Positions 35,375-46,216 of a stretch of 64,000 nt of DNA are shown piece after piece; the stretch's first letter is position 1, and the number at the start of each line of letters is the position of its first letter. This DNA is from Pontederia crassipes. Its lineage: Eukaryota > Streptophyta > Magnoliopsida > Commelinales > Pontederiaceae. The stretch is from the NCBI GenBank assembly GCA_030549335.1, contig CM060196.1:24138501-24202500 (forward strand), given 5' to 3'. The position numbers were made by a program, and so were the translations under genes. Under the pieces are notes generated by a model. The model saw only the letters and a list, made by a program, of their open reading frames with translations, had not been told where the DNA came from and ran no database searches.

Positions 35375-36218
35375 CATGGCATCAAGTGCATTTGTTTTTG
35401 CTGAAGGATAATCAATTAGTCGTCCTCCCCTTTTAAATGCATCAAATTTTGGATATTGGAAAATTCGGATCCAAGCCTATATGTGTTCTATTGATATAAA
35501 CATGTGGGATATTGTTGAAAAAGGCTATTACTTATATGAAAAATTACCTTCCGAATATGACGAAAGACAGAAAGTTTTTTCGAAATTGGATTGAAAAGCA
35601 AAGAACATTTTTTATTGTGCTTTAGATTCAACGGATTTTAATCGGATTTTTAGTTATGAAAGTGCAACCGAAATTTGGAAGAAACTTATTACCACTTATG
35701 AAGGAACGGATAAGGTCAAAAAATCTAGATTGAATATTCTAAATCATCAATATGATTCTTTCAAAATGTATGATAATGAATCTATAAATGATATGGTTGC
35801 TCGATTTAATGATATTGTGAATAGCTTAGCATCCTTGAGCGAGCCGAGAACTAACCCCCAAAAAGTGAAAAAGATTCTCAAGTCTCTCTCCTCCCGTTGG
35901 CATACAAAAAGGACGGTGATCGAAGAAAAAGATTTGAACAAATTGGATTTTGACGATCTAATTGGTTCACTTCTAACCTATGAGATCGGAATCCAAGAAA
36001 AAGAAGAATCAAATGCTCCCAAAAAGAAGACATTGGCTTTGAAAGCAAGCAAAAGTGAAGATGGCTCGAGTGAAGAAGAAGTAGACGAAAAGAGACTCGC
36101 TCTCTACTCAAGAAAACTCGATAAGTATCTCAAATTTGTAAAAGAGAAAGAAAAGAATGTGAAGCCTACCCGAAGATCATACAAAAATCACAAAAAAGAG
36201 ACATCTCATAGAAACTAA
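35375..36218 (+). pseudogene. SIRE-type copia gag
   Basis: From an ATG reading MASSAFVFAEG, this is a gag with PPLLNASNFGYWKIRIQAYM, YCALDSTDFNRIFSYESATE, IWKKLITTYEGTDKVKKSRL and the RFNDIVNSLASL segment, ending in a lysine-rich tail. This is the UBN2-type gag of SIRE/Maximus. Two in-frame stops (near 35410 and 35593) split it; the distal 162 codons are open. Homology ends near 36218, before the zinc knuckle, and the following sequence belongs to another part of a copia element. Confidence 0.85.
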
Positions 36219-36830
36219 CCATTATTAGATTGGTGTTGAGTATAGTTGCAGCTGAGGACTTACATATTGAGCAGTTAGATGCAAAGACAATATTTCTCCA
36301 CGGTGATTTGGAGGTGGCAAGGAGTGAAGTGGATTCTTCGGTATTTGAAAGGAACCAAAGGTATGTGCTTGTGTTTTAGTAAAAGTAATTTGTATCTGAA
36401 GAGTTATGTTGCTGCAGATTTAGGTGGTGATATTGATACTGCCAGAAGCACCACCGGATATGTGTACACTTTAGGTGGTACGACGATACGTTGGATGTCT
36501 CAATTGCAGAAAGTTGTTGCTCTCTTTACTACCGAATCAAAGTATATTGCCATGACAAAGGCGTGTAAGGAGATGATTTGACTGAAAGAATTCCTTGAAG
36601 AGCTAGGCAAGATGCAACCGAGTTCTAGTCTATATAGTGATAGTCAAAGTGCAATTCATTTGGCAGAGAATTCAATGTATCATGTTAGGATGAAGCAACT
36701 GAAGTACCATTTTATCAAAGATCTTCGAAAAGAGAAGACATTGGTGCTCGAAAAGATTCGAGGTTCAAAGAATCCAGCTGACATGTTGACCAAGGTGGTG
36801 GTCACTAAAAAATTGAGGTTCTGTGCAATC
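36219..36830 (+). pseudogene. Internally deleted copia RT-RNase H remnant
   Basis: A short RT motif (EDLHIEQLDAKTIFLHGDLE) passes directly into RNase H sequence (WILRYLKGTKGMCL; ADLGGDIDTARSTTGY; DSQSAIHLAENSMYH; NPADMLTKVV). The catalytic YVDD segment of RT and everything between are deleted. One TGA (after KACKEMI) interrupts RNase H. The motifs suit a Tork-like element and not the SIRE gag just upstream, so the two were joined secondarily. Confidence 0.85.
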
Positions 36831-36930
36831 TCAGTTTCACTACAAAGTTGCAGAGAGGAGCCATCCAGAGTTCGGGCACAAGCAAATGCAACTCAATCTC
36901 CAAAGAACCAGTCTCCAAGTAGAAGATTAT

Positions 36931-37350
36931 TGGAGTTAGTTAGGTGGAGCTTGATTTTGGACATAATTAATTTGTTATTAATTATGGTAGGGAGAATCTG
37001 TGAGATTGCAACTTCATTGTAATCATAACCTGGAAAGATTGAGTGGTTATCATAACTACTTTATTTGTTAGATATGAAGTTATGAAGAATCATGATAAGA
37101 TAAACGATTATCCTGGATTGTTACCCAATACACATATCTGATAGCAGTTATGCACCATATATTGTGAGAATTTGGGTAACGTTTGTAATTGAGAAAGTTG
37201 AGACATCTGAATAGAGTGAAACTCTGAGACGGTCGTGGACATAGGAGACAATCTCTCAACCATATAAAATTTAAGTGTCTTTCTCTATGTGTGATTTCTT
37301 GCTACTCTTCCACTATATGTTCATCGATTTTCTCCCAGACATCGATATCA
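36931..37350 (+). mobile_element. Copia LTR followed by primer-site-like sequence
   Basis: A purine-rich tract (aagtagaagatta) precedes TGGAGTTAG, and about 420 bp later the sequence ends near gatatca, soon followed by ttggtatcgaga, a near match to the primer-binding word. RNase H on the left and a primer site on the right mean that one LTR has internal sequence on both sides. This is expected after LTR-LTR recombination in a tandem insertion. The exact 3' end is uncertain by about 10 bp. Confidence 0.65.
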
Positions 37351-37387
37351 ATGGTTTATTGGTATCGAGAATATTCTGCATCAATAT

Positions 37388-37660
37388 ATATGCCATGGGA
37401 GGAACTCAAAGCGCACGCACATACCTTTCTCAGGGGTGACGGGGTTGGTGACGGCAACGGCCGACCAAATGCCAAAAGCAGAGAGGAGACCTGCACCGCT
37501 GCAGGAGTCGCCGACAACAACGTTATTGCAACGATGGTGGTGGCCGCGAGGAGGGATGCAGTATTGTACCATCGCACATCTTGGTAAGAGGAAGCAGAGC
37601 AAGGAAAAGTTGCAGCCTGCAGGCAAGAGATGGTTTTGAGAGAGAGAGAGAGAGAGATGG
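37388..37660. other. GC-rich island of unknown nature
   Basis: This segment is much richer in G+C than its surroundings and stays open in several frames on both strands. A minus-strand frame (37356-37673) reads as hydrophobic with small residues (LLAATTIVAITLLSA), like a membrane segment or signal region. No family is recognised. A GA microsatellite borders it on the right. It could be a captured exon. Confidence 0.35.
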
Positions 37661-38456
37661 TCAGATTGGTCATTTCATAAATAAAAAAAATAAAAATTAA
37701 TGGGAAAGTTGATAGAGATTGACGGATGGATTTAAGTGGAAAAGAGTATAGGGGTCAGTGAAATATTTGAAAGTCGTGAGTAGATGCGAAAAAAGTTCAT
37801 AATCCAGGAGAGATAAAAAAATAACTTAAAACAAATATCTTTTCCTCCACCTAATCCACCTCGTGGCATTCTCTAGTTGCATATTCACAAGTAAGATATC
37901 TATTCAGTTTTCCTCTATTATGATTTATTTGAATGTTTAAAGACCGTGGCTGCTTTTTTTCCCTCTCACTGACTACACAAAAGGCCAATCCTTTTTTTTT
38001 CTTGGTGTCTGACTAGTTTAAATGGATGATAATCCTTTAGGTTTATTTGCTTATTCCCTTTAGTATAAAATTTTCCCTTTTTTCCCTGTCTCTTCAATCT
38101 TCTCTCTTGCATGTTATTTTTTTCATCTCTATTACTTGGGTACCTTGTGTTGTCCTTTAGAAACCTAAAAACTGAATTATTTGTATTTATATATTTTTCC
38201 TCATTTTTCAAATGGGGTGTTTTTTAGATTTCTATTTTTTAAAATGTTAATAAATGGTAAAGTGTAATTAGATAAATAGAAAATATAATAAAAATGAGAT
38301 AAAATGATGTTTAATTAATATTATTTTTGCAGGTGTTTAACTTATCGAGCATAAAACTAAAGATTATTTTACACAAGAAATTTTCTTGGACTTGAAGGTA
38401 TGTATCGATTTTTAAAGTTATTTAATTTATTTTAATATTTATATTTTTTACATAGA
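37661..38456. other. AT-rich DNA upstream of hAT relic
   Basis: No gene is seen. A ttgcag|gtg / gaag|gtatgt pair around 38330-38399 looks like a small intron-flanked leader exon, which would suit the 5' end of the transposase gene. Confidence 0.35.
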
Positions 38457-40150
38457 TGAAAAAAATAATGACAATTGATGCATTTTTTAAAATAAATAAT
38501 ACTGAAGTGATCAACTAAATACATCCATGGATACTGATCAATTAAATCATGATTACAGTCCTATTAGATATTGTCGAATCGATAACAATAACAAATTTGA
38601 TATCAATTCATTTGAGCGTGATCCTGATTTATGAAAACAAACATAGGAGTATCTTATTGATATGCATGCCGGAATTTGAAAAGCTTATATCAAAGCAAGT
38701 CCATATCAATGTATGCTTTCGGAGTATCCAAAATTTGGAGAAAACATAAAAGAAGTTTCCAATCACAATGGTTTAAGTTATTTTCATCATGGTTGGAATA
38801 TTCTTCATCTAACGGTGCAACATTTTGTTTTCCATGTTTTCTATTTCATAAACAAAAATGGACCATATGGATCAAATGCTTTAATTGTAGATGGCTGTCG
38901 AAATTGGAATAAGGTGAAAGATGATAAAAATTGTGCATTTTTTAGCTCACATGGGAAAAGATCATACATTACCTCATCGAAATGTTGAAAAATCTTGGAT
39001 AGATTTAATTGATCAATCTTTGCACAACCAAACTAGACTAGAGCAATATACGTCTTAACAAATTAAGGAGAATATGATTCATTTAAAAACTTCAACTAAC
39101 GTAGTTAAATAGCTTGCCTTTTAAGGATGTGCTTTTATAGGGAATGATGAAATCAAGACATCACACAGCCTTGAAAATTTTTGTGAATTATCAAATTTAT
39201 TGAATTATATACCGAAAGGCTTGGTTACTAATAGAGCGGAATGACGTCGTATGATCCATGTAGCCGACCCCACCTAGTGGGATAAGGCTTTGTTGTTGTT
39301 GTTGTTGTTGTTGTATCAAATTTATTGAATTCTCACAATGATGAAGTAAGAAAATGTCTGAATAAAGTTTCGCAAAATGCTTCTTACACCTCACCACAAA
39401 TACAAAAGAAAATTTTGTAAGTTATCTCAACAAAAATAAAAAATATGATCAGTGAAGAAATTGATGTAAATTTTGTATTATAGTTGATAAAGCTTGAGAT
39501 GAATTTAAAAAGAGAAAAAAAATGCCTATTATTTTGAGATTTGTTGATAAGAAAGGATTGTGAAAGAATGCTTTTTCGACCTTGTTACTGCACTAACATT
39601 AAAATATGAATATTTTATGGTATTATCAAATCACAACCTTGATATTCAAAACATTAGAGGCCAATGTTATGATGATACAAGTGACATGAGAGAAGAATGG
39701 AGTGGACTACAAGCATTAGTTTTAAATGCATGTCCTTATGTTTATTATGTTCATTCTATGACACAACGATTATAATTAGCATTAGTTGTTGCTTCAAAAG
39801 ATGCGATCCTTATCCATAATTTCTTTAATAGGTTAAGTGCAATTGCTAAGATTGCTTTTGCTTAAACACATTGATCAACTAAAAGATATACATGCTCCAA
39901 ATATTGCTCATTTACTTGCTAATAATGAGCTTCAAACCCGAAAAGGATAGAATCAAATCGATACCTCAAAAAACCTAGAGATACAAGATGGTGTTTACAT
40001 TTAAAATCAATTTTGAGCTTCATTAAGTACTTCGGTACAACATGCCAAGTTTTGTTAAATATCATTGATGATGGTGCAACTTCAACTCAACATGCAGAGG
40101 CAAATGCAAATGCAGATGGGATATTATCTTTACCTAATTCTTCTTAGGCT
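38457..40150 (+). pseudogene. hAT-superfamily transposase pseudogene (zinc-finger MYM1-like)
   Basis: Broken plus-strand frames follow the order of plant hAT-like transposases with a TTF-type zinc finger and DUF4371. There is an N-terminal IDAFFK motif, then PKFGENIK and the zinc-finger segment SSWLEYSSSNGATFCFPCFL. The DUF4371 core reads NIRGQCYDDTSDMREEWSGL (usually IRGQGYDGASNM), followed by LNACPYVYYVHSMTQRL. A late DTRWCLHLKSILSFIKYFGT and LLNIIDDGATSTQHAEA lead toward the dimerisation domain. Many stops and a SINE insertion inactivate it. The C-terminal hATC domain is missing. An intact protein would cut and paste the element. Confidence 0.8.
39207..39313 (+). mobile_element. Au-type SINE, 5'-truncated, with 18-bp target duplication
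   Basis: The 3' end carries atgtagccgaccccacctag and ggataaggctttg followed by (TTG)n, the hallmark of plant Au SINEs. The insertion is framed by TATCAAATTTATTGAATT on both sides (39189-39206 and 39314-39331), a long perfect target-site duplication as made by LINE-type retrotransposition. It sits inside the hAT relic and is therefore younger than it. Confidence 0.9.
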
Positions 40151-40259
40151 TTCACAATGCAATAAGACAATAATGAACAAGAATAACTACTTTTATAAAA
40201 ATGTGAAAGCTGACTAGTTTATAACAACTAAGAATGATCAGGATAATAATGCAAAATCT

Positions 40260-42034
40260 AACAATTCTTCTGTTCCAAGAAGTCTTCTAACCCTCACATA
40301 CTATAAAGTACCCATTACATCATAATAGCAACAATGAAAGCTAAAATAACTTCTAAGACCGACTCCCATGTGCAATCGCATTCCCCACGAACTTTGCTAG
40401 TGTATGCACCTCCATCTCTAACTTTAGTTACCTGTGAGGTTCAAACACAAATATCGATACATGGACTAATATAAATGGATGAAATAACTTAAATAGAGCA
40501 AATTTAGCATTATCATTTAAGTCATAAACATATGAGAACATATAATAACAATGATATACTTTACTTTTATTTTTTTCTATTCTTTTTTGTTCTTTCTATA
40601 CTCTTGTTTTTATACTAGTTCTTCTTTGGTGTGTTGTATTACATGTTTCACTTTAAATAATCATAGGAACTTCTATATGTGTTGTCCTAAGAGAGCTTAG
40701 CTTCTTTTATTATGGATCAACATGGTATTTCATGTGACTATAAAAATGGGTCAAGGTGGATTAACCAGCACCAAGTGAACGTTTACTTACTAACAAAAGA
40801 CTTGGTTCTTTCATTTTAACTATAACAATCAATGCACATGAGGACCTCAATTTACAACTTTTATCTTATCCTATTTGACTATTTTTTTGTTCAATTCATC
40901 ATGTATCATAAGAGCAAAAAGGTCATTTGACACCGCTACAAATCAATACAAAATCACATTTACAATCTATATAGAATCAGAGACAGGTATAGTCAAACCC
41001 GAGTTGGATTTGGCTGGAACTCAGTTCGGGTAACGGGAGACTCGGGCTAGGTCCTTTCCGATCCAAAATCTATACTTCTCTTCGCCGAAACCCAAGGCGC
41101 TATGTGGCTTGGTTCCAGCTGTGTGAACACCAAATTCTTCTCTTTCTTCCTTCAAAACTCGGGTCAGGTGTACTGGAGCTCAGGTCGGGTCTTTCATGGT
41201 GGAACCCGGAGGCCACTCATCGTCATCAAGGAAATCCAAGTCAGGTCCCTATAAACTTGGTTGGTCTCGATCCGAATCCGAAACAAATTTGGTTTGCGCG
41301 CATCGAATTTCATCTATCCAATTGGGGTCAAGTTCCTATACAAAGGAACTCTGGTGCCGAAATACTGAAACTTTAACCTAACTTTCTATCTAATTTAGAC
41401 ATGATTTTGACATGAAAACAAGGAAACTATTCTTGGTCAAACAGATGATCATAATCATGCTTTAATCCTACGACTACCAAAATATTATATTCAAAAGTAA
41501 ATCTAGAATTTCACGTACCTCTTCAGGCAGAACTACATGAAAACCTAAACTTCGATCGTGATTCCCGAGGCAAGGTTAAGGCTTTCGACGAGAAATCTGA
41601 CATCCTTTGACAGAAGGTAAATCCATAAATAGATAGTTGGCTGGAACACTCGTGCACACACATCGAGGAAGGAGAAATAAGGGTTCAAAGTGGAGGAGAA
41701 TAATAGCTTTTTTGGTAAAGAGAGGATTTATGATTGAGGGGACTTATTTATAAAAAATAGGACTTTGAGTCTTGGTGGATTAAAATCCAATATGGGATTA
41801 AGTTGTTAATCACCTATAACTCTAATTTTGAATCATAACCATAACTAATCATCCAATTTAAATACTTTATTTATTTCCTTTATTTCCCTCTCTTTTCTTT
41901 TTCTCAAAGTCTTATCTATACATAACCTCTTCCTTTAACTTAAAGTTTATTTTTTATTTTCATCATAATTTTTATAATTAATTAATTAATTTATATTTAT
42001 CTAATTAATTATTTAAAAAATTGGGGTGTTACAA
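40260..42034 (-). mobile_element. Gypsy (Tekay/Del-like) LTR without internal region
   Basis: The right end, read on the minus strand, starts TGTAACACCCCAATTTTTTA, a typical Tekay/Del LTR start. A TATA-like ttTATAAATAagtcccc follows about 280 bp in, with a C/T-rich leader (cctccactttgaaccc). The left end is estimated where hAT homology has ended. No polypurine tract, primer site or pol accompanies it, so it is a solo or truncated LTR. Open frames at 41104-41381 lie inside it and look fortuitous. Confidence 0.65.
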
Positions 42035-42690
42035 TCACACTATAGAATTATTAACTCTTAGTTCAACTCTTGCCATCAAGAATTGATGATATTTACCAAC
42101 TAGTACAAAAATTTTATCCTAAAGATTGTTCTAAACATGAGATGTCATAATTGAGAATGCAAATTGAGCATTTTGTTCATGTTCTGATTTTGAAGAATTA
42201 ACAATCATATACGTTCTTAATTAATGGTTGGAAAAATAAGAAAATCACAAATTTATCTTTAAATATATAGAATAGTGACCTTTCATTTTCAACAATGAAG
42301 ATAATAAACAAATAAACTTTACAATAAGATTGGAGATGAATTTCTTTCTTATTGTTCGAGAAAGAAATTGCATACAAATGTGTAGATAATTTTTGTAATT
42401 TATAAAAACGTTCAACTCTTTTTTTGATATGTCAAATGTATAATAAAATTAGTATTATTAATAAAGTTTTCTTTTATTTGATAAGTCCTGATATTGGTCC
42501 ATCCCCCCTCTCAATATTTTCCCCTGGCGTCCCTGCATCAATGCATCTGGTATCATTAAGAAAGAAAATAAAAAAATGTAATAGGTATTATCCCCCCTAA
42601 ATTTGAGAAGGAGCCAAATAAAGGAAAAAAGACGAGTGCAAGATAATTTGAACCTCACTAAATAAATGGCAATATTTTCCGGTCAACCTC
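42035..42690. other. Intergenic DNA upstream of small gene
   Basis: AT-rich with no repeat or coding sequence recognised. Probably the upstream region of the small gene. Confidence 0.4.
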
Positions 42691-42692
42691 AT

Positions 42693-42700
42693 TATATAAA
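42693..42700 (+). promoter_or_regulatory. TATA box of the small gene
   Basis: tatataaa in the context cctcattatataaaacc, about 240 bp before the chosen ATG. It would place the transcription start near 42725. Confidence 0.65.
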
Positions 42701-42776
42701 ACCAATGGATGGTATTTATTTGCTCTGCCTTTGTGAGTGCACCCCCGCATTCTCGCCACCACCTTTGTCTCTCCCT

Positions 42777-42818
42777 CCCCCCCCCCCCCCCCCCCCCCCC
42801 CCCTCTCTCTCTCTCTCT
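42777..42818 (+). repeat. Poly-C tract (27 C) plus (CT)n in the leader
   Basis: Twenty-seven consecutive C residues run straight into about eight CT repeats, between the TATA box and the ATG. CT-rich leaders are common in plant genes; such a long pure C run is not. The length is prone to sequencing error. Confidence 0.9.
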
Positions 42819-42932
42819 CACGACTACCAACGGAACACGGCCAATAGTTTCTCTCTCCTCCATCCTCTTTCCTCCTCGCCCCCCCTGCGGCTAAATTATT
42901 CGCAGGTAGGCGGGAGAGCTGCACTACCGTCG

Positions 42933-43193
42933 ATGGAGAACGTGGACCCGAACGCGGTGACGTCGTACGAGAAGCTGGAGAGCATGGCGAGCTGGGTGGG
43001 GACGAACGTGGCGGCGGCCTTCTTCGCGTCCCTGGAGCGGTGCTCCTGCATCAACCTCTCCACCGCCGAGGACGAAGGCGACGACGAGGAGGAGGCCAAG
43101 GACCGCCCCCTCATGCTCACCAAGCCCGTCCTCCTCTACGACCTCGACGACTCCTCCTCCACCTCCTCCAAGCACGCCACCGCCGCCGTCTGA
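42933..43193 (+). CDS. Small conserved plant protein of unknown function, 86 aa
   Basis: A single-exon gene of 86 codons. The N-terminal half ([34 protein letters not shown]) reads like a short conserved amphipathic/hydrophobic module with a CSC cysteine pair. An acidic run ([10 protein letters not shown]) and a DRPLMLTKP block follow, with a Ser/Thr-rich end. It resembles small uncharacterised plant proteins in my memory, but I cannot name a family or function. Third codon positions are almost all G or C, unlike the flanks, which supports real coding. The frame is open further upstream, but this ATG is preferred because a TATA box and a C/CT-rich leader precede it and the upstream residues are repeat-derived. 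No signal peptide is obvious. Confidence 0.8.
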   Translation: MENVDPNAVTSYEKLESMASWVGTNVAAAFFASLERCSCINLSTAEDEGDDEEEAKDRPLMLTKPVLLYDLDDSSSTSSKHATAAV

Positions 43194-43927
43194 CGACCCC
43201 CCGGCCACCCCAACCAGCTGCAATTTGCTTGCTTGCATGTATGCGTGCAGGGAATTAATGGCGAATGATCGATCGATCTCCGGGCGTGCATGCATGCATG
43301 TGTTTGTTCAATTTATCAATTAATTCATATGTAGAATTTTGGATTTCGTGATCGATCTGTGGATCTGTTCATGCACGCGTCAGTTGTCAAATAATTTTTG
43401 TTTTTCTGTTCTTCTGATATATCAATCATATGAATATGTAATTATTTTGCATCGATTTCTGATGTGTACGTATCAATGTTTTCTTCCTATACCTATTTTC
43501 TTTCTTAATTAATTAGCATTCAGTTGTTTATTCTATTCTTGATTTTATCCATAAGTTTTTTGGTCGAATTTGTCCGGTGTTAAGTAGTTGAAGTTGGAAA
43601 TGTTGTCATCATGTAATCACATGAAATGCTATTGATTTGATTCATGTTTACGCAAGATCCTTTTTCATAATTAAGGCCTTTAATTTATTAGTCAAACCTT
43701 GTAGATTCCTTTTATTAATGTTATGTGTATGATGATCCAGATCTCCATTTCTGCCTTTTGACTTGAGATAACCAGTTCCGACCTGGAAAATAAAAATTGC
43801 TAAAAAAATATTATAAAAAAGAAGATGACAACAATAAGAGAGGGGAGAGGGGGGAGAGGATTACTGGAGTAGGAAATCCCCTTTATTTCCTTTAGCATGC
43901 AAAGAGGGGGCAGCCGCACAAATGCAA
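43194..43927. other. 3' flank of the small gene
   Basis: Probable 3' untranslated region followed by AT-rich intergenic DNA. Only short repeats (gcatgcatgcatg; gaggggagagggggagagg) are seen. Confidence 0.4.
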
Positions 43928-46216
43928 CTGTAACACCTTTAAGATTTAGTTTTAATTTAGAGGTCGAACCTTAATCGGTGTTACATTTGTATGATACTTC
44001 ATATTCTAATTGCATTTGGCATCGCAACAAAACTATAATAAAAAAAGAAAATAATATAATAACATAGAACACAGCGAAAAATTTCATAGACACATAAATC
44101 TCAATATCACATCACACTAGCCCATGGGCCACAGGTTCTAACATAACGACTCAACATAGGGTTTAACATAAAACAAAGAGCGTAAGGAGTTCATATAAAA
44201 GTCTATGACTCAATGCTCATAAGTCATAAGCTCCATAGAAAAGTTTGACATCATAATAGAAATAGCATAAGATACTTGGGCCATCAGTCCATTCGACACA
44301 TGTGCAACCGTCTACATCAAGAGACCCCTGCCGCCAAGCCTCCGTACCTGATCCATGAGGTACAATGAATTTCTTCCATTAAAAATGTAGAGGTTCATGC
44401 ATATTATGACTTTATAATATGATTTCTACATGGCAAGGCATATGCCTTTGCAACATATTAGGAACATAAGATACATGCATATTATGAGCTACATATGCAC
44501 TTTATATGACATGTGAACAATCATCATGGTAAAATAAGATACTCATATGACGTTTTATGCTAAAGCATATCATGCAATTATCTTGCTTAACTTTAATTTA
44601 TTTATAACATCATATGACAAGGGAGTAAACATTAGCATACTTTTGATGATACACATTCATCTTCATCTTTATGCCCCAAGTCATTTCATTTTAGTCAACT
44701 TATGTGGCTATATCATTTTTTCATCTTCTACCTTCAATTAGATAACTTTTGATTTTGGATTGAGAAGACCATGTTGATTCGTTGGTCATAACTAGTTAGG
44801 CCGGAATCTTTTTGTTCCAATTGAAAATTTCACACTCTTAAGTGTAGACTTCGTTTCCATAGGGACTTTACATTCACAGTAGATATTATAGACTTTGTTC
44901 CCTTCGACGATCACAACAAGCCACCTTCATCAAATCTATTTCTTAATTATATTCATCAGTATATACAGTCACTCAATACATGTTACATTTTTTAGCTTAC
45001 TAAATTCGATTTTCCATGCATAAATTTCTTGCCTAAAAGTTGGCCAAACATCATTCAATCATCAATGACCCATTAATTAGTAGCTTGATTGCATAAAAAT
45101 CTTTGATTAATCATATTGGGGATTAAACGGGCACATTTGAACCACTACGGTTCATTTTTGGGCGCTATGGGTCCAAAAGACTCTCTACGGTTCAACCATA
45201 GCGAAATGGCAAATGTGCATCTTCTTGTACACTTGCACTACGAGTGAAGTCTGAGTGCTACGCTTGAAGTTGGGTGGTATGGCTTGACCATAGCCCCATG
45301 GCAAAAGTCCAATTTTTTGGACTTAGCTATTTCATGTCTTGCTCATCACCCCATCTTTGGTTCACTACCGTGCTTCCCTCTTCACGTCTGTTCTTCTCTC
45401 TTCATATATGTTCATGCCCCAACCTTGGCGCCGATTGGCACCCAAGGTCGCGCTAAGCCATGGAGTGTAAGGTGGCACCAACAATGGTCCAAGGTGCCAC
45501 GGCGCCTTGGGCTTTTGTGCCTAATGTGGTGCCATGCTTTGAGCTGTGATACCCAAAGCAGCACTATGGTGCTATGCCTTAGGATTTTGGTGCACAAGGC
45601 CTCCCTTGGTCACTACTGTGCCCAAAGGGTCTCGATCGTGAGACCCATTGTGATGGTCGTGCCCGAGAACGAAATCATAGAGTCTCCCCCATTTCACTCA
45701 AATTTTCACCGTTACAAGGCATTGAGAATTTATATTACAAAGCAATTTTTTTCTCGCCATACATGTTATAAAAAACTAAGCAACATAAGAATAGGTTCAA
45801 CAAATTGAGGTCCATTAATACTAATCAACATATTTATAGCATGAGATTATGAAAACAATAAAATCAACAAGATAAGTGAGACTTGGAGGGGAACATTCAC
45901 GCTTTAATCCCTATGCTCTTGTTTTAGGAATCATGTTGATTCCTAAATACCTTGATCCAATCAAAATCATTAAGGTAGGGGTTAGCATTTGGATCTCCTC
46001 AAACATATCTTAATAAGATTTTGAGCAAAACCCCAATCCTCTACTTCCTTTCCCTCTTCTCTCTTCTTCCTCTCTAGCTGAACCAGCTCCCTCTCCCTCC
46101 TTCCTACTGTTGCCACCGACAATGATGGAGGGTGTGGAGTGAGTTGCTACTGTAGCTTCCATGAGGGGATTTTGGGTAAAGGCTGAATGGGTTTCAAATG
46201 GATCAATATACCTTGG
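43928..46216 (-). mobile_element. Probable gypsy 3' LTR
   Basis: The left boundary TGTAACACC and the location directly downstream (minus strand) of a gypsy pol relic suggest its 3' LTR, about 2.3 kb. The internal sequence has the feel of the other gypsy LTRs here but no strong alignment was found by eye. The 174-residue open frame at 45284-45808 has no recognisable domain and is treated as chance. Confidence 0.5.

Noticed and set aside
42924..43295. 123-residue minus-strand frame opposite the small gene
   Set aside because: It is the shadow of a GC-rich coding sequence on the other strand, with low-complexity Gly/Val/Glu composition.
45284..45808. 174-residue open frame as a gene
   Set aside because: It lies in a probable LTR, has no recognisable domain or coding bias, and other frames are also open.
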